DNA of 64,000 bases, from positions 1 to 64,000 of the forward strand of contig NZ_AKJF01000097.1 in the NCBI RefSeq assembly GCF_000282475.1, in the 5' to 3' direction. The number at the start of each line of letters is the position of its first letter. Position 1 is the stretch's first letter. A program made the translations under genes and the position numbers. Of the stretch, positions 9,282 through 19,389 are shown one piece after another. This DNA comes from Pseudomonas sp. GM78 (GTDB taxonomy: Bacteria > Pseudomonadota > Gammaproteobacteria > Pseudomonadales > Pseudomonadaceae). The notes beneath the pieces are model-generated. The model was not told where the DNA came from and did no database searches. It was given only the letters and a program-made list of their open reading frames with translations.

Positions 9282-10133
9282 TTAGAGCAGACTTTGCAGC
9301 TTGCGGTGCAACATCGAAATGTTGCTTCCTTTTGCTACAAACCCTGTAAGGGTCTCTGTAAGAAGGGCCGAGACTTTATCAGCTTCAGCTTTGCTTGGGA
9401 AGCCCCCAAACACACAACTTCCAGTTCCGGTGAGTTTTGCTTCGGTAAAATTACCTAACAAATTCAATGCGTTACGTACCTCTGGATAACGCCTTGCTAC
9501 CACCGGCAAGCAGTCATTTCGACTGTTTCCCTTGGGAACGGGGCGCACTTTAATGGGCGGAGTGTTACGTGTCAACAACGGATCTGAAAAAATTTCTGCC
9601 GTACTTACAGAGACTTGCGGTACCAGCACGAGATACCAGGGTTCTTCCGGGTCGACAGGGGTCAGTTTCTCCCCCACGCCCTCGGCGAAAGCAGCATGGC
9701 CGCGCACGAAAACCGGGACATCGGCGCCCAGCGTCAGGCCCAGCGCGGCCAACCGATCCTCATCCCAACCCAGTTGCCAGAGGTGATTGAGGCCGAGCAG
9801 GGTGGTGGCGGCATTCGAACTGCCGCCGCCGATGCCGCCGCCCATGGGCAGGACTTTATCGATCCAGATATCAATGCCGAGCGGGCACCCGGATTGTTCC
9901 TGTAGTTTTTTCGCGGCCTTGACGATCAGGTTGCTGTCGTGGGGGACGCCTTCGAATTCGGTGTGCAGGCGAATGACACCGTCGTCGCGCACGGCAAAGG
10001 TGATTTCGTCGCCGTAGTCGAGAAATTGAAACAGCGTCTGCAGTTCGTGGTAGCCGTCTTCACGGCGACCCAGAATGTGCAGCATCAAATTGAGTTTGGC
10101 GGGAGAAGGCAGGGTCAGGCGATTGGCTGGCAT
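9282..10133 (-). CDS. ispE: 4-diphosphocytidyl-2-C-methyl-D-erythritol kinase
   Basis: 283 residues of the GHMP kinase fold. It phosphorylates CDP-methylerythritol in the MEP route to isoprenoids. The N-terminus [22 protein letters not shown] is the conserved substrate region and [14 protein letters not shown] is the ATP-binding glycine loop; TGTGSCVFG is the third GHMP motif. It begins one base after the lolB stop, so the pair is translationally coupled; ispE-lolB coupling is standard in gammaproteobacteria. Confidence 0.97.
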   Translation of the reverse strand: MPANRLTLPSPAKLNLMLHILGRREDGYHELQTLFQFLDYGDEITFAVRDDGVIRLHTEFEGVPHDSNLIVKAAKKLQEQSGCPLGIDIWIDKVLPMGGGIGGGSSNAATTLLGLNHLWQLGWDEDRLAALGLTLGADVPVFVRGHAAFAEGVGEKLTPVDPEEPWYLVLVPQVSVSTAEIFSDPLLTRNTPPIKVRPVPKGNSRNDCLPVVARRYPEVRNALNLLGNFTEAKLTGTGSCVFGGFPSKAEADKVSALLTETLTGFVAKGSNISMLHRKLQSLL

Positions 10134-10134
10134 G

Positions 10135-10752
10135 TCATTGCCCCAATTTGCGCGGTTGCCAGGTCTTGATCACCAGCGTGACATCCAGGTCGGTGCCGTG
10201 CAGTTTGATCCGCTCGGGCAACCAGTAGCCGTTTTGCTCGGTATAGGCGGTGTACTCGACCTGCCAGCCGTCCTGTTCGAGGCTGGCCAGACGGCTGTCG
10301 CCATCGAGGGTCAAGCGGCTTTTGCTGTCCGGCGCCGGGAGTCCGCGGACCCACCAGGCCAGATTGGCAACCGGCAGCTTCCAGCCCAACTGCTCTTCGA
10401 GCAGGGCATCCGGGGACGGTGCTTCATAGCGCCCCTGGTTGGCGACTTCCAGGGAAACCTTGCCCGGATGCCCGGTCAGGCGCGCCGCACCGCGACCCAA
10501 TGGGCCCGAGAGGCGGATGTCGTAGTAATCCTGGCGTTGCAGCCAGAACAGCGTGCCGCTGCCGGAATCTTTTGGCGCACGGATGCCGATCTTGCCGTCG
10601 ATCTGCCAGCCATCAAGGCTTGCAAGCTGCAGTTTGTGCTCGCGCCATTGCGCGGGGTTGCCGTGGCCCACGACCGATTCGCGGGCAGTAAAACCCGCAC
10701 AGCCGGCGAGCAGGGCAATGAAGCTGAAAACGATGAGGTGGCGCAAAAACAT
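10135..10752 (-). CDS. lolB: outer-membrane lipoprotein receptor LolB
   Basis: 205 residues with a lipoprotein signal (FIALLAGC, Cys18). LolB accepts lipoproteins from LolA and inserts them in the outer membrane. Conserved pieces are the GKIGIR strand, the LSGPLG loop, and the W-W-V-R-G-L-P-A-P segment. It is placed between the TPR lipoprotein (4 bases upstream) and ispE, an operon arrangement seen across Pseudomonas. Confidence 0.95.
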   Translation of the reverse strand: MFLRHLIVFSFIALLAGCAGFTARESVVGHGNPAQWREHKLQLASLDGWQIDGKIGIRAPKDSGSGTLFWLQRQDYYDIRLSGPLGRGAARLTGHPGKVSLEVANQGRYEAPSPDALLEEQLGWKLPVANLAWWVRGLPAPDSKSRLTLDGDSRLASLEQDGWQVEYTAYTEQNGYWLPERIKLHGTDLDVTLVIKTWQPRKLGQ

Positions 10753-10756
10753 AATC

Positions 10757-12481
10757 TTAAAGAGTCTCTGATCCGGTCAGGCGCTTGATGGTGCTGCGCA
10801 GGGTAGGGCTGTCGGGCTGTTCCTTGAGGAACTTGCCCCAGATTTGCCGTGCTTCGCGTTGCTTGCCGTTGGCCCACAGGACTTCACCCAGGTGGGCGGC
10901 GACTTCCTGGTCGGGGAAGCGTTCCAGGGCCTGGCGCAGCAGGCGCTCGGCTTCGTCGAGATTGCCCAGGCGGAAATTCACCCAGCCGAGGCTGTCGAGT
11001 ACCGCTGGATCCTCCGGTGTGATCTGGTGCGCTTGTTCGATCAGCGCCTTGGCTTCGGCGTATCGCGTCGTGCGGTCAGACAGGGTATAGCCGAGGGCGT
11101 TCAATGCCATGGCGTTGTCCGGATCGCGCTTGATGATCAGGCGCAGGTCTTTTTCCATTTGTGCCAGGTCATTGCGTTTTTCCGCCTGCATGGCGCGGGT
11201 ATAGAGCAGATTCAGGTCGTCCGGGTATTTTTGCAGGGCTTGTTCCAGGACTTTCCAGGCCTTGTCCCCCTGTTTGTTGGCGGACAGGGTTTCGGCTTCG
11301 ATCAGGTACAGCTGGATCGCGTAGTCCGGTTGTTCGTCGCGCTCTGCCGCCAGTTTGCGTTGGGCTTCGGCAGTCTTTCCGTTATTCATCAGGATGTCGG
11401 CCTGACGCAGTTGTGCAGGCAAATAGTCGTTACCCGGGCCGACCTGATCGTATTCGATCAGCGCACCTTGCGGATCGTTACGTTCTTCGGCGATGCGCCC
11501 CAGGTTCAGGTGCGCCGAGTCGACATGGCTGTCACGGGCGATCAAGTCTTCCAGGTAGCCCTTGGCCTCGTCCCAGGCTTTGGCCTCCAGGCAGACGAGC
11601 GCCAGCGAATACCGCAGGTCGTCGTCTTCCGGGTATTGCTGCACCAGGCTTGAGAACTCGGCCTTGGCGTCATCCATGCGGTCCTGTTCAACCAGCATGC
11701 GCGCGTAGGTCAGGCGCAGGCGCTTGTCGTCCGGATACTTCTTGATGCTTTTCTGCAGCAGCGGCAAGGCTTCGTCACCGCGATCAAGGGCTTGCAGCAG
11801 GCGCGCGCGCAGCAGGATCGGAGCAATTTCGCCGTCGTCCGGTGGATTGTCTTCCAGCAGGGTCAGCGCGCCTTTGGTGTCGCCGTCCTGTTGCAGCAGC
11901 AAGGCCTTGCCAAAAATCAGCTGGCCATTGTTCGGGTGGCGCTGCAATAAACGGTCGAAACTTTTCATCAGGCCATTGCGCGTGTCCTGGTCGGTATCGG
12001 CCGCGGACAGTGCGAGGAAGTCGAAATGGGTATCGCCCTTGCCTTGCAGCACTTTCTCCATGTAGACCATGGAATCGTCATAACGCCCGGCGCGCGCCAA
12101 TTGCACGGCGGCGGCCCGCTGGGCCTCGAGGTCGTCCGGCGCGTTTTTGGCCCAGATCAGTGCCGTGTCCAGGGCGGCCTGGTCGGCGCCCAGGTACTCG
12201 GCGATGCGGAATGCCCGCTCGGAGATGCCCGGATCCTGGGTGTTGATGGCCTGGGTCACGTAGTTGTCCAGGGCGATGTCGAAACGATTGCGCTGGCCAG
12301 CCAGTTCCGCACTCAGCAGGCTGAAGACAGTGTCTTCGCTGAATGAACTGTAGACCTTGGGCTTTTCGGGGGCCGGGGTGGTGTCTTCGACCGGCGACGG
12401 GTCATCCGTCGACACGGGAGCCAAGGCCTGGCAGCCGCTGAGTAAGACAAGGGCGAGGAGCAACGCGGAAGATCTATTCAT
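10757..12481 (-). CDS. tetratricopeptide-repeat lipoprotein
   Basis: 574 residues. A lipobox LLSGC (Cys17) follows a short hydrophobic signal, then a Pro/Asp-rich linker and many TPR helix pairs across about residues 60-560 (for instance the [21 protein letters not shown] unit and the [20 protein letters not shown] unit). It is the counterpart of P. aeruginosa PA4667. A scaffold role at the envelope is inferred; no enzyme motif is visible. It stands first in the minus-strand run with lolB and ispE and is divergent from hemA. Confidence 0.88.
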   Translation of the reverse strand: MNRSSALLLALVLLSGCQALAPVSTDDPSPVEDTTPAPEKPKVYSSFSEDTVFSLLSAELAGQRNRFDIALDNYVTQAINTQDPGISERAFRIAEYLGADQAALDTALIWAKNAPDDLEAQRAAAVQLARAGRYDDSMVYMEKVLQGKGDTHFDFLALSAADTDQDTRNGLMKSFDRLLQRHPNNGQLIFGKALLLQQDGDTKGALTLLEDNPPDDGEIAPILLRARLLQALDRGDEALPLLQKSIKKYPDDKRLRLTYARMLVEQDRMDDAKAEFSSLVQQYPEDDDLRYSLALVCLEAKAWDEAKGYLEDLIARDSHVDSAHLNLGRIAEERNDPQGALIEYDQVGPGNDYLPAQLRQADILMNNGKTAEAQRKLAAERDEQPDYAIQLYLIEAETLSANKQGDKAWKVLEQALQKYPDDLNLLYTRAMQAEKRNDLAQMEKDLRLIIKRDPDNAMALNALGYTLSDRTTRYAEAKALIEQAHQITPEDPAVLDSLGWVNFRLGNLDEAERLLRQALERFPDQEVAAHLGEVLWANGKQREARQIWGKFLKEQPDSPTLRSTIKRLTGSETL

Positions 12482-12716
12482 ATAGGAAAAGGACGACTAA
12501 CCTGCGGTCGGATCATCATGACACAAGCCTTCGGTCAAACATAACCGGCCCGGCAATTTACCCAATGCCCTTATACATACAGAGGTCGTGTCCGTGTAAA
12601 CGAGAACCGCTCTCACCCTCTGGCGCTTACTACCAGGGTGATAGATATCGAGTAGTTGTTCTGAATCTGACGAAGTAGGACAATTACCGGCTTCACGTCA
12701 CCACCAGCGACTTTGA
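12482..12716. promoter_or_regulatory. divergent intergenic region, TPR lipoprotein / hemA
   Basis: 235 bases between divergent genes and therefore holding promoters for both directions. I see a T/A-rich stretch around 12570-12580 but no -35/-10 pair I would defend. No open frame or palindrome stands out. Confidence 0.4.
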
Positions 12717-14006
12717 ATGGCCTTCCTTGCACTCGGTATTAACCACAAGACTGCTTCAGTAGACGTCCGCGAGCGCGTGGCCTTTACCCCTGAGCAGCTG
12801 GTCGAGGCCTTGCAGCAGCTCTGCCGACTCACCGACAGCCGCGAAGCTGCGATCCTCTCCACCTGCAATCGCAGTGAACTCTATATAGAACAGGATCACC
12901 TGTCGGCGGATACCGTGCTGCGCTGGCTGGCCGAATATCATCATTTGAGCCTCGACGAGCTGCGCGCGAGCGCTTATGTGCACGAAGACGATGCGGCAGT
13001 TCGTCACATGATGCGAGTCGCCTCCGGGCTCGATTCGCTGGTGCTGGGCGAACCGCAGATCCTCGGCCAGATGAAATCGGCCTACGCCGTGGCTCGGGAG
13101 GCCGGCACCGTCGGGCCGTTGCTCGGGCGTTTGTTCCAGGCGACGTTCAATGCCGCCAAGCAAGTGCGCACCGACACCGCCATCGGCGAGAACCCGGTGT
13201 CCGTGGCGTTTGCCGCGGTCAGCTTGGCCAAACAGATTTTCAGTGACCTGCAACGCAGCCAGGCCTTGCTGATCGGCGCCGGCGAGACCATCACCCTGGT
13301 CGCCCGCCATCTGCACGACCTGGGCGTGAAGCGTATCGTGGTCGCCAACCGTACACTGGAGCGCGCAAGCATACTGGCCGAGCAGTTCGGCGCCCATGCG
13401 GTGCTGCTGTCGGATATTCCGGCGGAGCTGGTGCGCAGTGACATCGTCATCAGCTCCACGGCGAGCCAGTTGCCGATCCTTGGCAAAGGGGCTGTTGAAA
13501 GCGCCTTGAAGCTGCGCAAGCACAAACCGATCTTCATGGTCGACATCGCCGTTCCGCGGGATATCGAGCCAGAAGTCGGCGAGTTGGACGACGTATACCT
13601 CTACAGCGTCGACGATCTCCACGAAGTGGTCGCCGAGAACCTCAAGAGTCGCCAGGGTGCAGCCCAGGCGGCGGAAGAGATGGTCTCGGTGGGCGCCGAA
13701 GATTTCATGGTGCGCTTGCGCGAACTGGCGGCGGTGGATGTGCTCAAGGCCTATCGTCAACAGAGCGAACGCTTGCGCGATGAAGAACTGCAAAAAGCCC
13801 AACGCCTGCTGGCCAACGGCAGCAGCGCCGAAGAGGTGCTGGTGCAACTGGCACGCGGCCTGACCAATAAACTCCTGCACGCACCGAGCGTGCAGTTGAA
13901 AAAGCTCTCTGCCGAAGGTCGCCTCGATGCGCTGGCGATGGCCCAGGAACTCTTTGCCCTCGGTGAGGGCTCATCGGATAGCTTTTCGGATAAGAAACCG
14001 CAATGA
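12717..14006 (+). CDS. hemA: glutamyl-tRNA reductase
   Basis: 429 residues. It reduces glutamyl-tRNA(Glu) to glutamate semialdehyde, the first step of the C5 route to haem. STCNRSELY contains the nucleophile Cys50; [13 protein letters not shown] and the NADPH loop [10 protein letters not shown] are present, as is the dimerisation tail. It heads a plus-strand operon and overlaps prfA by four bases (ATGA), the usual hemA-prfA-prmC coupling. Confidence 0.98.
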   Translation: MAFLALGINHKTASVDVRERVAFTPEQLVEALQQLCRLTDSREAAILSTCNRSELYIEQDHLSADTVLRWLAEYHHLSLDELRASAYVHEDDAAVRHMMRVASGLDSLVLGEPQILGQMKSAYAVAREAGTVGPLLGRLFQATFNAAKQVRTDTAIGENPVSVAFAAVSLAKQIFSDLQRSQALLIGAGETITLVARHLHDLGVKRIVVANRTLERASILAEQFGAHAVLLSDIPAELVRSDIVISSTASQLPILGKGAVESALKLRKHKPIFMVDIAVPRDIEPEVGELDDVYLYSVDDLHEVVAENLKSRQGAAQAAEEMVSVGAEDFMVRLRELAAVDVLKAYRQQSERLRDEELQKAQRLLANGSSAEEVLVQLARGLTNKLLHAPSVQLKKLSAEGRLDALAMAQELFALGEGSSDSFSDKKPQ

Positions 14007-15085
14007 AAGCGTCACTGCTCAATAAGCTGGACATCCTCCAGGACCGTTTCGAGGAATTGACCGCCTTGCTTGGCGATGGCGAGGTCATTTCCGATCAGAA
14101 CAAGTTCCGTGCCTATTCCAAGGAATACGCGGAAGTCGAGCCGATCGTCGAAGCCTACAAACAGTTGCTCAAGGTGCAGGGCGACCTCGAAGGCGCCCAG
14201 GCCCTTCTCAAGGACAGCGACCCGGACATGCGCGAGATGGCCGTGGAAGAAGTCCGCGAAGCCAAGGAGCGCCTGGTCGAACTCGAAGCCAATCTGCAAC
14301 GCATGTTGCTGCCTAAGGACCCGAACGACGGGCGCAACGTGTTCCTCGAAATCCGCGCCGGCACCGGTGGTGACGAGGCGGCGATTTTCTCCGGCGACCT
14401 GTTCCGCATGTACTCGCGCTACGCCGAGCGTCGCGGCTGGCGGGTGGAGATCCTCTCGGAAAACGAGGGTGAACACGGTGGCTACAAGGAAGTCATCGCG
14501 CGGGTCGAGGGCGACAACGTCTATGGCAAGCTGAAGTTCGAGTCCGGCGCCCACCGCGTGCAACGGGTGCCGGCAACCGAGTCCCAGGGGCGCATCCACA
14601 CGTCGGCCTGCACCGTGGCGGTGTTGCCCGAGCCGGACGAACAGGAAGCGATCGAGATCAACCCGGCTGACCTGCGCATCGATACCTACCGATCCTCCGG
14701 TGCGGGCGGCCAGCACGTGAACAAGACCGATTCGGCGATCCGCATCACGCACTTGCCGTCGGGTATCGTCGTGGAATGCCAGGAAGAGCGTTCTCAGCAC
14801 AAGAACCGTGCGCGGGCGATGTCCTGGCTGTCGGCCAAGCTCAACGACCAGCAAACCAGTGCCGCCGCCAACGCCATCGCCAGTGAGCGTAAATTGCTGG
14901 TGGGCTCGGGGGATCGCTCCGAACGTATCCGCACCTACAACTACGCCCAGGGCCGGGTGACCGATCACCGGGTCAACCTGACCCTGTATTCGCTCGACGA
15001 AATCCTCGCCGGGGGCGTCGACGCCGTGATCGAGCCGTTGCTGGCCGAGTACCAGGCCGATCAACTGGCGGCGATAGGTGAATAA
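14003..15085 (+). CDS. prfA: peptide chain release factor 1
   Basis: 360 residues. The anticodon-like tripeptide PAT (190-192) recognises UAG and UAA, and GGQ (235-237) enters the peptidyl-transferase centre. No programmed frameshift is present, as expected for RF1. It is joined to hemA by ATGA overlap and its stop abuts the prmC start, so its own methyltransferase follows directly. Confidence 0.98.
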   Translation: MKASLLNKLDILQDRFEELTALLGDGEVISDQNKFRAYSKEYAEVEPIVEAYKQLLKVQGDLEGAQALLKDSDPDMREMAVEEVREAKERLVELEANLQRMLLPKDPNDGRNVFLEIRAGTGGDEAAIFSGDLFRMYSRYAERRGWRVEILSENEGEHGGYKEVIARVEGDNVYGKLKFESGAHRVQRVPATESQGRIHTSACTVAVLPEPDEQEAIEINPADLRIDTYRSSGAGGQHVNKTDSAIRITHLPSGIVVECQEERSQHKNRARAMSWLSAKLNDQQTSAAANAIASERKLLVGSGDRSERIRTYNYAQGRVTDHRVNLTLYSLDEILAGGVDAVIEPLLAEYQADQLAAIGE

Positions 15086-15916
15086 ATGACGATCATTGCC
15101 AGTTTGTTGCGTGCGGCGGATCTACCCGACTCGCCCACGGCGCGCCTGGATGCCGAATTGTTGCTGGCGGCCGCGCTGGGCAAGTCCCGCAGTTTCCTGC
15201 ACACCTGGCCGGAACGCATCGTGCCGAGCGAAGCGGCGTTGACCTTCGCCGAGTATTTGCAGCGCCGCCGCAGCGGTGAGCCGGTGGCGTACATTCTCGG
15301 CCAGCAAGGTTTCTGGAAGCTCGACCTGGAAGTCGCGCCGCACACGCTGATCCCGCGCCCGGACACCGAGTTGCTGGTGGAAGCCGCGTTGGAGCTGTTG
15401 CCGGCCACCCCCGCCAACGTACTTGACCTGGGCACTGGCAGTGGCGCGATTGCCCTGGCCCTGGCGAGTGAACGTCCGGCCTGGAACGTCACCGCCGTGG
15501 ATCGCGTGCTGGAAGCCGTGGCCCTGGCCGAACGCAATCGCCAGCGCCTGCACCTCAATAACGCCAAGGTACTGAGCAGCCATTGGTTCAGCGCCCTGCA
15601 AGGTCAGCGTTTTCAACTGATCATCAGCAACCCGCCGTATATCGCGTCCGCCGACCCGCACCTGGTGGAAGGCGACGTGCGCTTCGAGCCGGCCAGTGCC
15701 CTGGTGGCCGGTGTCGACGGGCTCGACGATTTGCGTCTGATCGTTGCCCAGGCACCGGACCATCTCGACGCTGGCGGCTGGTTGATGCTCGAGCATGGTT
15801 ACGATCAGGCCGAGGCGGTCCGCGATTTACTGCTGACCCGCGGTTTTGAGGACATTCACAGCCGCACCGATCTGGGCGGTCACCAACGCATCAGTCTGGG
15901 GCGCCTGCCGTGCTGA
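15086..15916 (+). CDS. prmC: release factor glutamine methyltransferase PrmC
   Basis: 276 residues. It methylates the Gln of the GGQ loop of RF1 and RF2. The SAM loop DLGTGSGAIALALA and the catalytic NPPY (in ISNPPYIA) are clear, and the N-terminal helical domain recognises the release factor. It starts at the base after the prfA stop and its end overlaps the moeB start (GTG at 15910). Confidence 0.97.
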   Translation: MTIIASLLRAADLPDSPTARLDAELLLAAALGKSRSFLHTWPERIVPSEAALTFAEYLQRRRSGEPVAYILGQQGFWKLDLEVAPHTLIPRPDTELLVEAALELLPATPANVLDLGTGSGAIALALASERPAWNVTAVDRVLEAVALAERNRQRLHLNNAKVLSSHWFSALQGQRFQLIISNPPYIASADPHLVEGDVRFEPASALVAGVDGLDDLRLIVAQAPDHLDAGGWLMLEHGYDQAEAVRDLLLTRGFEDIHSRTDLGGHQRISLGRLPC

Positions 15917-16665
15917 ATGATCAAGAGTTGCTGCGTTACAGCCGGCAGATTCTGCTGCAACACATCGATATCGACGGCCAGTTGCGGCTCAAGGATAGCC
16001 GCGTATTGATCATCGGCCTCGGTGGTCTCGGCGCGCCGGTGGCGCTGTATCTCGCCGCCGCAGGGGTTGGCGAATTGCATCTGGCGGACTTCGATACGGT
16101 CGACCTGACCAACCTGCAACGCCAGATCATTCACGACACCGACAGCATCGGCATGGGCAAGGTCGATTCGGCGATCAAGCGCCTGACGGCAATCAACCCG
16201 CAGATCGGGCTGGTCGCCCATCGCGCGGCGCTCGATGAAGACTCGCTGGCTGCTGTCGTGGCCGGCGTGGACCTGGTACTCGACTGCTCCGACAATTTCT
16301 CTACCCGCGAAGCGGTCAACGCGGCTTGCGTGAGCGCCAGCAAGCCGCTGGTCAGCGGTGCGGCGATTCGCCTTGAGGGGCAATTGTCGGTGTTCGACCC
16401 GCGTCGGGCAGAAAGTCCGTGCTACCACTGTTTATATGGGCACGGCAGCGAAGCCGAACTGACCTGCAGCGAAGCCGGGGTGGTCGGGCCGTTGGTAGGG
16501 CTGGTCGGCAGCTTGCAAGCGCTTGAAGCGCTGAAGTTGCTCGCGGGCTTTGGCGAGCCTTTGGTGGGACGCCTGTTGTTGATCGACGCCTTGGGTACGC
16601 GCTTCCGTGAGTTGCGGGTCAAGCGTGATCCGGGTTGCAGCGTCTGTGGGCCCAAGCATGCGTGA
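15910..16665 (+). CDS. moeB: ThiF/MoeB/HesA-family adenylyltransferase
   Basis: 251 residues, with a GTG start inside the end of prmC. The nucleotide loop [14 protein letters not shown], the arginine-rich NLQRQ element, and two CxxC zinc pairs (SPCYHC and GCSVCG) define the MoeB/ThiF E1-like fold that adenylates the C-terminus of MoaD or ThiS. The order prmC-moeB-murI matches P. aeruginosa PA4664-4662, where it is called MoeB. A choice between MoaD and ThiS as partner cannot be made from sequence alone. Confidence 0.9.
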   Translation: MLNDQELLRYSRQILLQHIDIDGQLRLKDSRVLIIGLGGLGAPVALYLAAAGVGELHLADFDTVDLTNLQRQIIHDTDSIGMGKVDSAIKRLTAINPQIGLVAHRAALDEDSLAAVVAGVDLVLDCSDNFSTREAVNAACVSASKPLVSGAAIRLEGQLSVFDPRRAESPCYHCLYGHGSEAELTCSEAGVVGPLVGLVGSLQALEALKLLAGFGEPLVGRLLLIDALGTRFRELRVKRDPGCSVCGPKHA

Positions 16666-17449
16666 AGCGCCGATTGGCGTGTTCGACTCCGGTGTCGGTG
16701 GGCTTTCGGTGCTGGCCGAGATCCAGCGTTTGTTGCCTGGCGAATCCCTGTTGTATGTCGCTGATTGCGGGAACATTCCCTACGGCGAGAAAACCCCGGA
16801 ATTTATCAAACAGCGTTGCAGCGTCATGGCCGAGTTTTTTCAAGGCCAGGGTGCCAAGGCCCTGGTCCTGGCCTGCAACACCGCCACGGTCGCCGGTGTT
16901 GCCGACTTGCGTCGCGATTACCCGCAGTGGCCCATCGTCGGTATGGAACCTGCCGTCAAGCCGGCCGCCGCCGCTACCCGCAGTGGCGTGGTCGGCGTGC
17001 TGGCCACGACGGGCACCCTGCAGAGCGCCAAGTTCGCCGCGTTGCTCGACCGTTTCGCCACCGACGTTCGGGTCATCACCCAGCCTTGCCCTGGGTTGGT
17101 TGAGTTGATCGAAAAAGGCGACCTGCACAGTCCCGCCCTGCGCCAGTTGCTGGAGGGTTATGTCCAGCCGCTGCTGGCCGAGGGCGCCGATACCATCATC
17201 CTGGGTTGCACCCATTACCCGTTCCTCAAACCGTTGCTGAAGCAGATGATCCCCGCCGAGATCAGCCTGATCGATACCGGTGCGGCGGTCGCGCGTCAGC
17301 TTCAGCGCTTGCTGGCAGAGCGCGAACTGCTCGCCGCCGGGCCTGCGCGATCTGCGCAATTCTGGACGAGCGCCGATCCTGTTCATTTCACAAATATATT
17401 GCCGATCTTGTGGAATAACGCTGGCGTTGTGCGAAGCTTTGAAGGGTAA
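16658..17449 (+). CDS. murI: glutamate racemase
   Basis: 263 residues. It supplies D-glutamate for peptidoglycan. The two catalytic cysteines lie in LACNTAT (Cys73) and GCTHYP (Cys184), and [12 protein letters not shown] is the N-terminal signature. The ATG at 16658 overlaps the end of moeB by eight bases; the longer ORF start at 16607 would run deep into moeB. It is the last gene of the hemA operon; pagL follows after 119 bases. Confidence 0.97.
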   Translation: MREAPIGVFDSGVGGLSVLAEIQRLLPGESLLYVADCGNIPYGEKTPEFIKQRCSVMAEFFQGQGAKALVLACNTATVAGVADLRRDYPQWPIVGMEPAVKPAAAATRSGVVGVLATTGTLQSAKFAALLDRFATDVRVITQPCPGLVELIEKGDLHSPALRQLLEGYVQPLLAEGADTIILGCTHYPFLKPLLKQMIPAEISLIDTGAAVARQLQRLLAERELLAAGPARSAQFWTSADPVHFTNILPILWNNAGVVRSFEG

Positions 17450-17568
17450 GCAAGTTTCGGGGCAGGGCAAGAATTTGGGCTGAACTTCTGAGTAACTGTC
17501 GACTTCTATAGCTGTGAACGTAGAGCAACAAAAAAACCAAACGTATTCGTTCGGAAAAGGATGTTTCT

Positions 17569-18087
17569 ATGAAGCGACTATTTTGCTTGGCCGCGATTGC
17601 GGCCGCACTGATGGGGCACAGTTTCACTGCACAGGCTGCGGGCGTGGAGTTTGGGGTCGGCCAGACCGGCGAATCGAGCATGACCTATCGCCTGGGCATG
17701 CAATTCGATTGGGACAAGAGTTGGTGGCAGAGCGACGTGGGTCGCTTGACCGGTTACTGGAGCGGTGCCTACACCTATTGGGATGGCGACGAGACCTCCA
17801 GTAACCACAGCCTTTCGTTCTCTCCAGTGTTTGTTTACGAGTTTGCCGGTCAGAGCGTCAAACCCTACGTTGAGCTCGGGTTCGGCGTGGCGGTGTTCGC
17901 CAGTACCGAAGTCGAAAACAACGACCTGGGCAGCGCGTTTCAATTCGAGGACCGCTTCGGTGTTGGCCTGCGCTTTGCCGGCGGGCATGAAGTCGGAATT
18001 CGCGCGACGCACTATTCCAATGCCGGGATCACCAGTCCGAACGATGGCGTGGAAAGTTACGCACTGCATTACACGATGCCGTTGTAA
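17569..18087 (+). CDS. pagL: lipid A 3-O-deacylase PagL
   Basis: 172 residues with a signal peptide (cleavage near residue 23, after AQA). The rest is an eight-strand outer-membrane barrel ending in an aromatic-rich strand. The catalytic triad of PagL is visible: His148 and Ser150 in THYSNAG and Glu162 in NDGVES. The enzyme removes the 3-position acyl chain of lipid A and alters recognition of LPS. It is preceded by an AAAAGGA ribosome site and an A-rich leader. The position after murI agrees with P. aeruginosa PA4661. Confidence 0.94.
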   Translation: MKRLFCLAAIAAALMGHSFTAQAAGVEFGVGQTGESSMTYRLGMQFDWDKSWWQSDVGRLTGYWSGAYTYWDGDETSSNHSLSFSPVFVYEFAGQSVKPYVELGFGVAVFASTEVENNDLGSAFQFEDRFGVGLRFAGGHEVGIRATHYSNAGITSPNDGVESYALHYTMPL

Positions 18088-18096
18088 GGCCCGGTC

Positions 18097-18120
18097 AATG
18101 TGGGGGCTTGCTCCCACATT
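18097..18120. terminator. hairpin after pagL
   Basis: Inverted repeat AATGTGGG/CCCACATT around GGCTTGCT. It resembles a short REP half as well as a terminator; the T-run is poor. It sits between the convergent pagL and YkgJ genes. Confidence 0.55.
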
Positions 18121-18135
18121 TGTATTGCGCTGGCT

Positions 18136-18441
18136 TCAACGATACGCCGTCGAAATCCCCTGGCGCTCCTCAATGCATTCTGGTGCCCCCATCTCGAATT
18201 CCCGGCAGATCAGCGGGCGTTTTTCGTAGATGGTGCACATCATCGTGTTGCGATCCAGCGCGGCGCACCAGCCGTCGTCCAAGCGCAGCATGACCTCTCC
18301 CCCCCAGTCATCGGTGTCGATGAATCGCTCGGGCACGCCGGTGTCGGTGATCAACATGACTTCGAGCTGGCAGCAGCAGGCTGCACAGGTCGAGCAGGTC
18401 ACGGCCGCTGTGGCGATTTGCGTGTGGGGGATGGTTTTCAT
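18136..18441 (-). CDS. YkgJ-family cysteine-cluster protein
   Basis: 101 residues containing nine cysteines, including CSTCAACCC (16-24), a WCAALD segment (Cys59), MCTIYEKRPLICREF (Cys69 and Cys79) and Cys88. This spacing is that of the YkgJ/UPF0153 family, thought to bind zinc or an iron-sulphur cluster; its function is unknown. It lies 85 bases downstream of the photolyase-operon SDR gene on the same strand and could be a read-through partner, but nothing proves that. Confidence 0.85.
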   Translation of the reverse strand: MKTIPHTQIATAAVTCSTCAACCCQLEVMLITDTGVPERFIDTDDWGGEVMLRLDDGWCAALDRNTMMCTIYEKRPLICREFEMGAPECIEERQGISTAYR

Positions 18442-18526
18442 GGCGCGCAGTGTAAGGCAGTCAGCCTGTGCCGTGTGAAAGCTCTGACGGACGCTCAGTC
18501 ACTGGTATTCGCTGCAAGTCTTTCGA

Positions 18527-19309
18527 TCACAACCGATCCATGATCGGCGGGCTGCTGCGAACCATGCGTTTGCCAATCGCCAACTTCGTCCGGTCGGGTA
18601 TTTTCGGCAGCGGCCACAGGGCGGACATGAACATCCCAGGCAACGCGATCTCAAGTGGTCGGTTCCTGATTTCGTGGAAGATGTGCTGCGCTGCTTTCCC
18701 CGCCGGCCAGATGAGTGGCATGGGTAAATCGTTTTTCGAGGTTCGTGGTGTCTCGACGGCCCCGGGATTAACTACTGTGACTTCGATCCCTTCCGGTGCC
18801 AAGTCAATGCGCAGGGATTCGAACAGGTAACGCATGCCGGCTTTCGAGCCGCCGTAGGCTTCGGCGCGGGGCAGTGGCAGGTAGGTCACCGAACTGGCCA
18901 GCCCCACCAGGTGCGGCGCTGTGCCGGAGCGCAGCAATGGCAGCGCCGCTTCGATGCAGTAGCTGCTGGCGAGCAGGTTGGTGCGCACCACATGCTCGAT
19001 GATAGAGGCGTCGAACTGCTTGGCATCCACGTATTCGCAGGTACCGGCGTTGAGGATCACGGTGTCCAGGGAGCCCCAGTCCCGAGCAATCTGTTCGCCG
19101 ATTTCACGGACCGTCTGGCTGTTGGTCAAGTCGCCAGCCACCACCAATACTTGCCCGGGATAGCGCAGCGACAAGACTTTCAGCGGGGCCAGCGAGCGGG
19201 CGCTAACGGCCAGATGGGCGCCGCTCTTGAGTATTTCTTCGGCCAGCGCGGCGCCAATACCGTTGCTTGCACCGGTCAACCAGTATCGTCGTGGAGGTGT
19301 CAGCCTCAT
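18527..19309 (-). CDS. short-chain dehydrogenase/reductase, last gene of the photolyase operon
   Basis: 260 residues. The Rossmann motif TGASNGIG (13-20), NAG at the fourth strand, and the catalytic Ser with the YGGSK motif (Tyr-x-x-x-Lys) mark a classical NAD(P)-dependent SDR. The substrate is not known. The start codon overlaps the stop of a 27-codon ORF (ATGA), and AAGGAG lies inside that ORF, so it is translated as part of the phrB transcript. The C-terminal basic tail is longer than the core fold needs. Confidence 0.88.
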   Translation of the reverse strand: MRLTPPRRYWLTGASNGIGAALAEEILKSGAHLAVSARSLAPLKVLSLRYPGQVLVVAGDLTNSQTVREIGEQIARDWGSLDTVILNAGTCEYVDAKQFDASIIEHVVRTNLLASSYCIEAALPLLRSGTAPHLVGLASSVTYLPLPRAEAYGGSKAGMRYLFESLRIDLAPEGIEVTVVNPGAVETPRTSKNDLPMPLIWPAGKAAQHIFHEIRNRPLEIALPGMFMSALWPLPKIPDRTKLAIGKRMVRSSPPIMDRL

Positions 19310-19389
19310 CCCGTTCTCCTTTGCAACCAGGCAGTCGCCCGGCCGAATACCATCAGATGTTTATAAAGACGCAGCAAAAAGTTATTCAT
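19306..19389 (-). CDS. 27-residue small ORF coupled to phrB and the SDR gene
   Basis: ATG at 19389 lies inside the last codons of phrB (eight-base overlap) with GGGAG five bases upstream, and its TGA overlaps the SDR start as ATGA. The peptide begins MNNFLLRLYKHLMVFGRAT and ends WLQRRTG. It is hydrophobic and basic, as expected for a short membrane-associated helix. I do not recognise a family. It may be a real microprotein or a coupling leader that carries ribosomes to the SDR Shine-Dalgarno site. Confidence 0.5.
   Translation of the reverse strand: MNNFLLRLYKHLMVFGRATAWLQRRTG

Noticed and set aside
14690-14760. Programmed frameshift as in RF2
   Set aside because: The gene has PAT and is prfA (RF1) with an uninterrupted frame; frameshifting is a prfB feature.
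18097-18120. Considered a full REP element
   Set aside because: Only one short arm pair with GTGGG core; kept as a hairpin.
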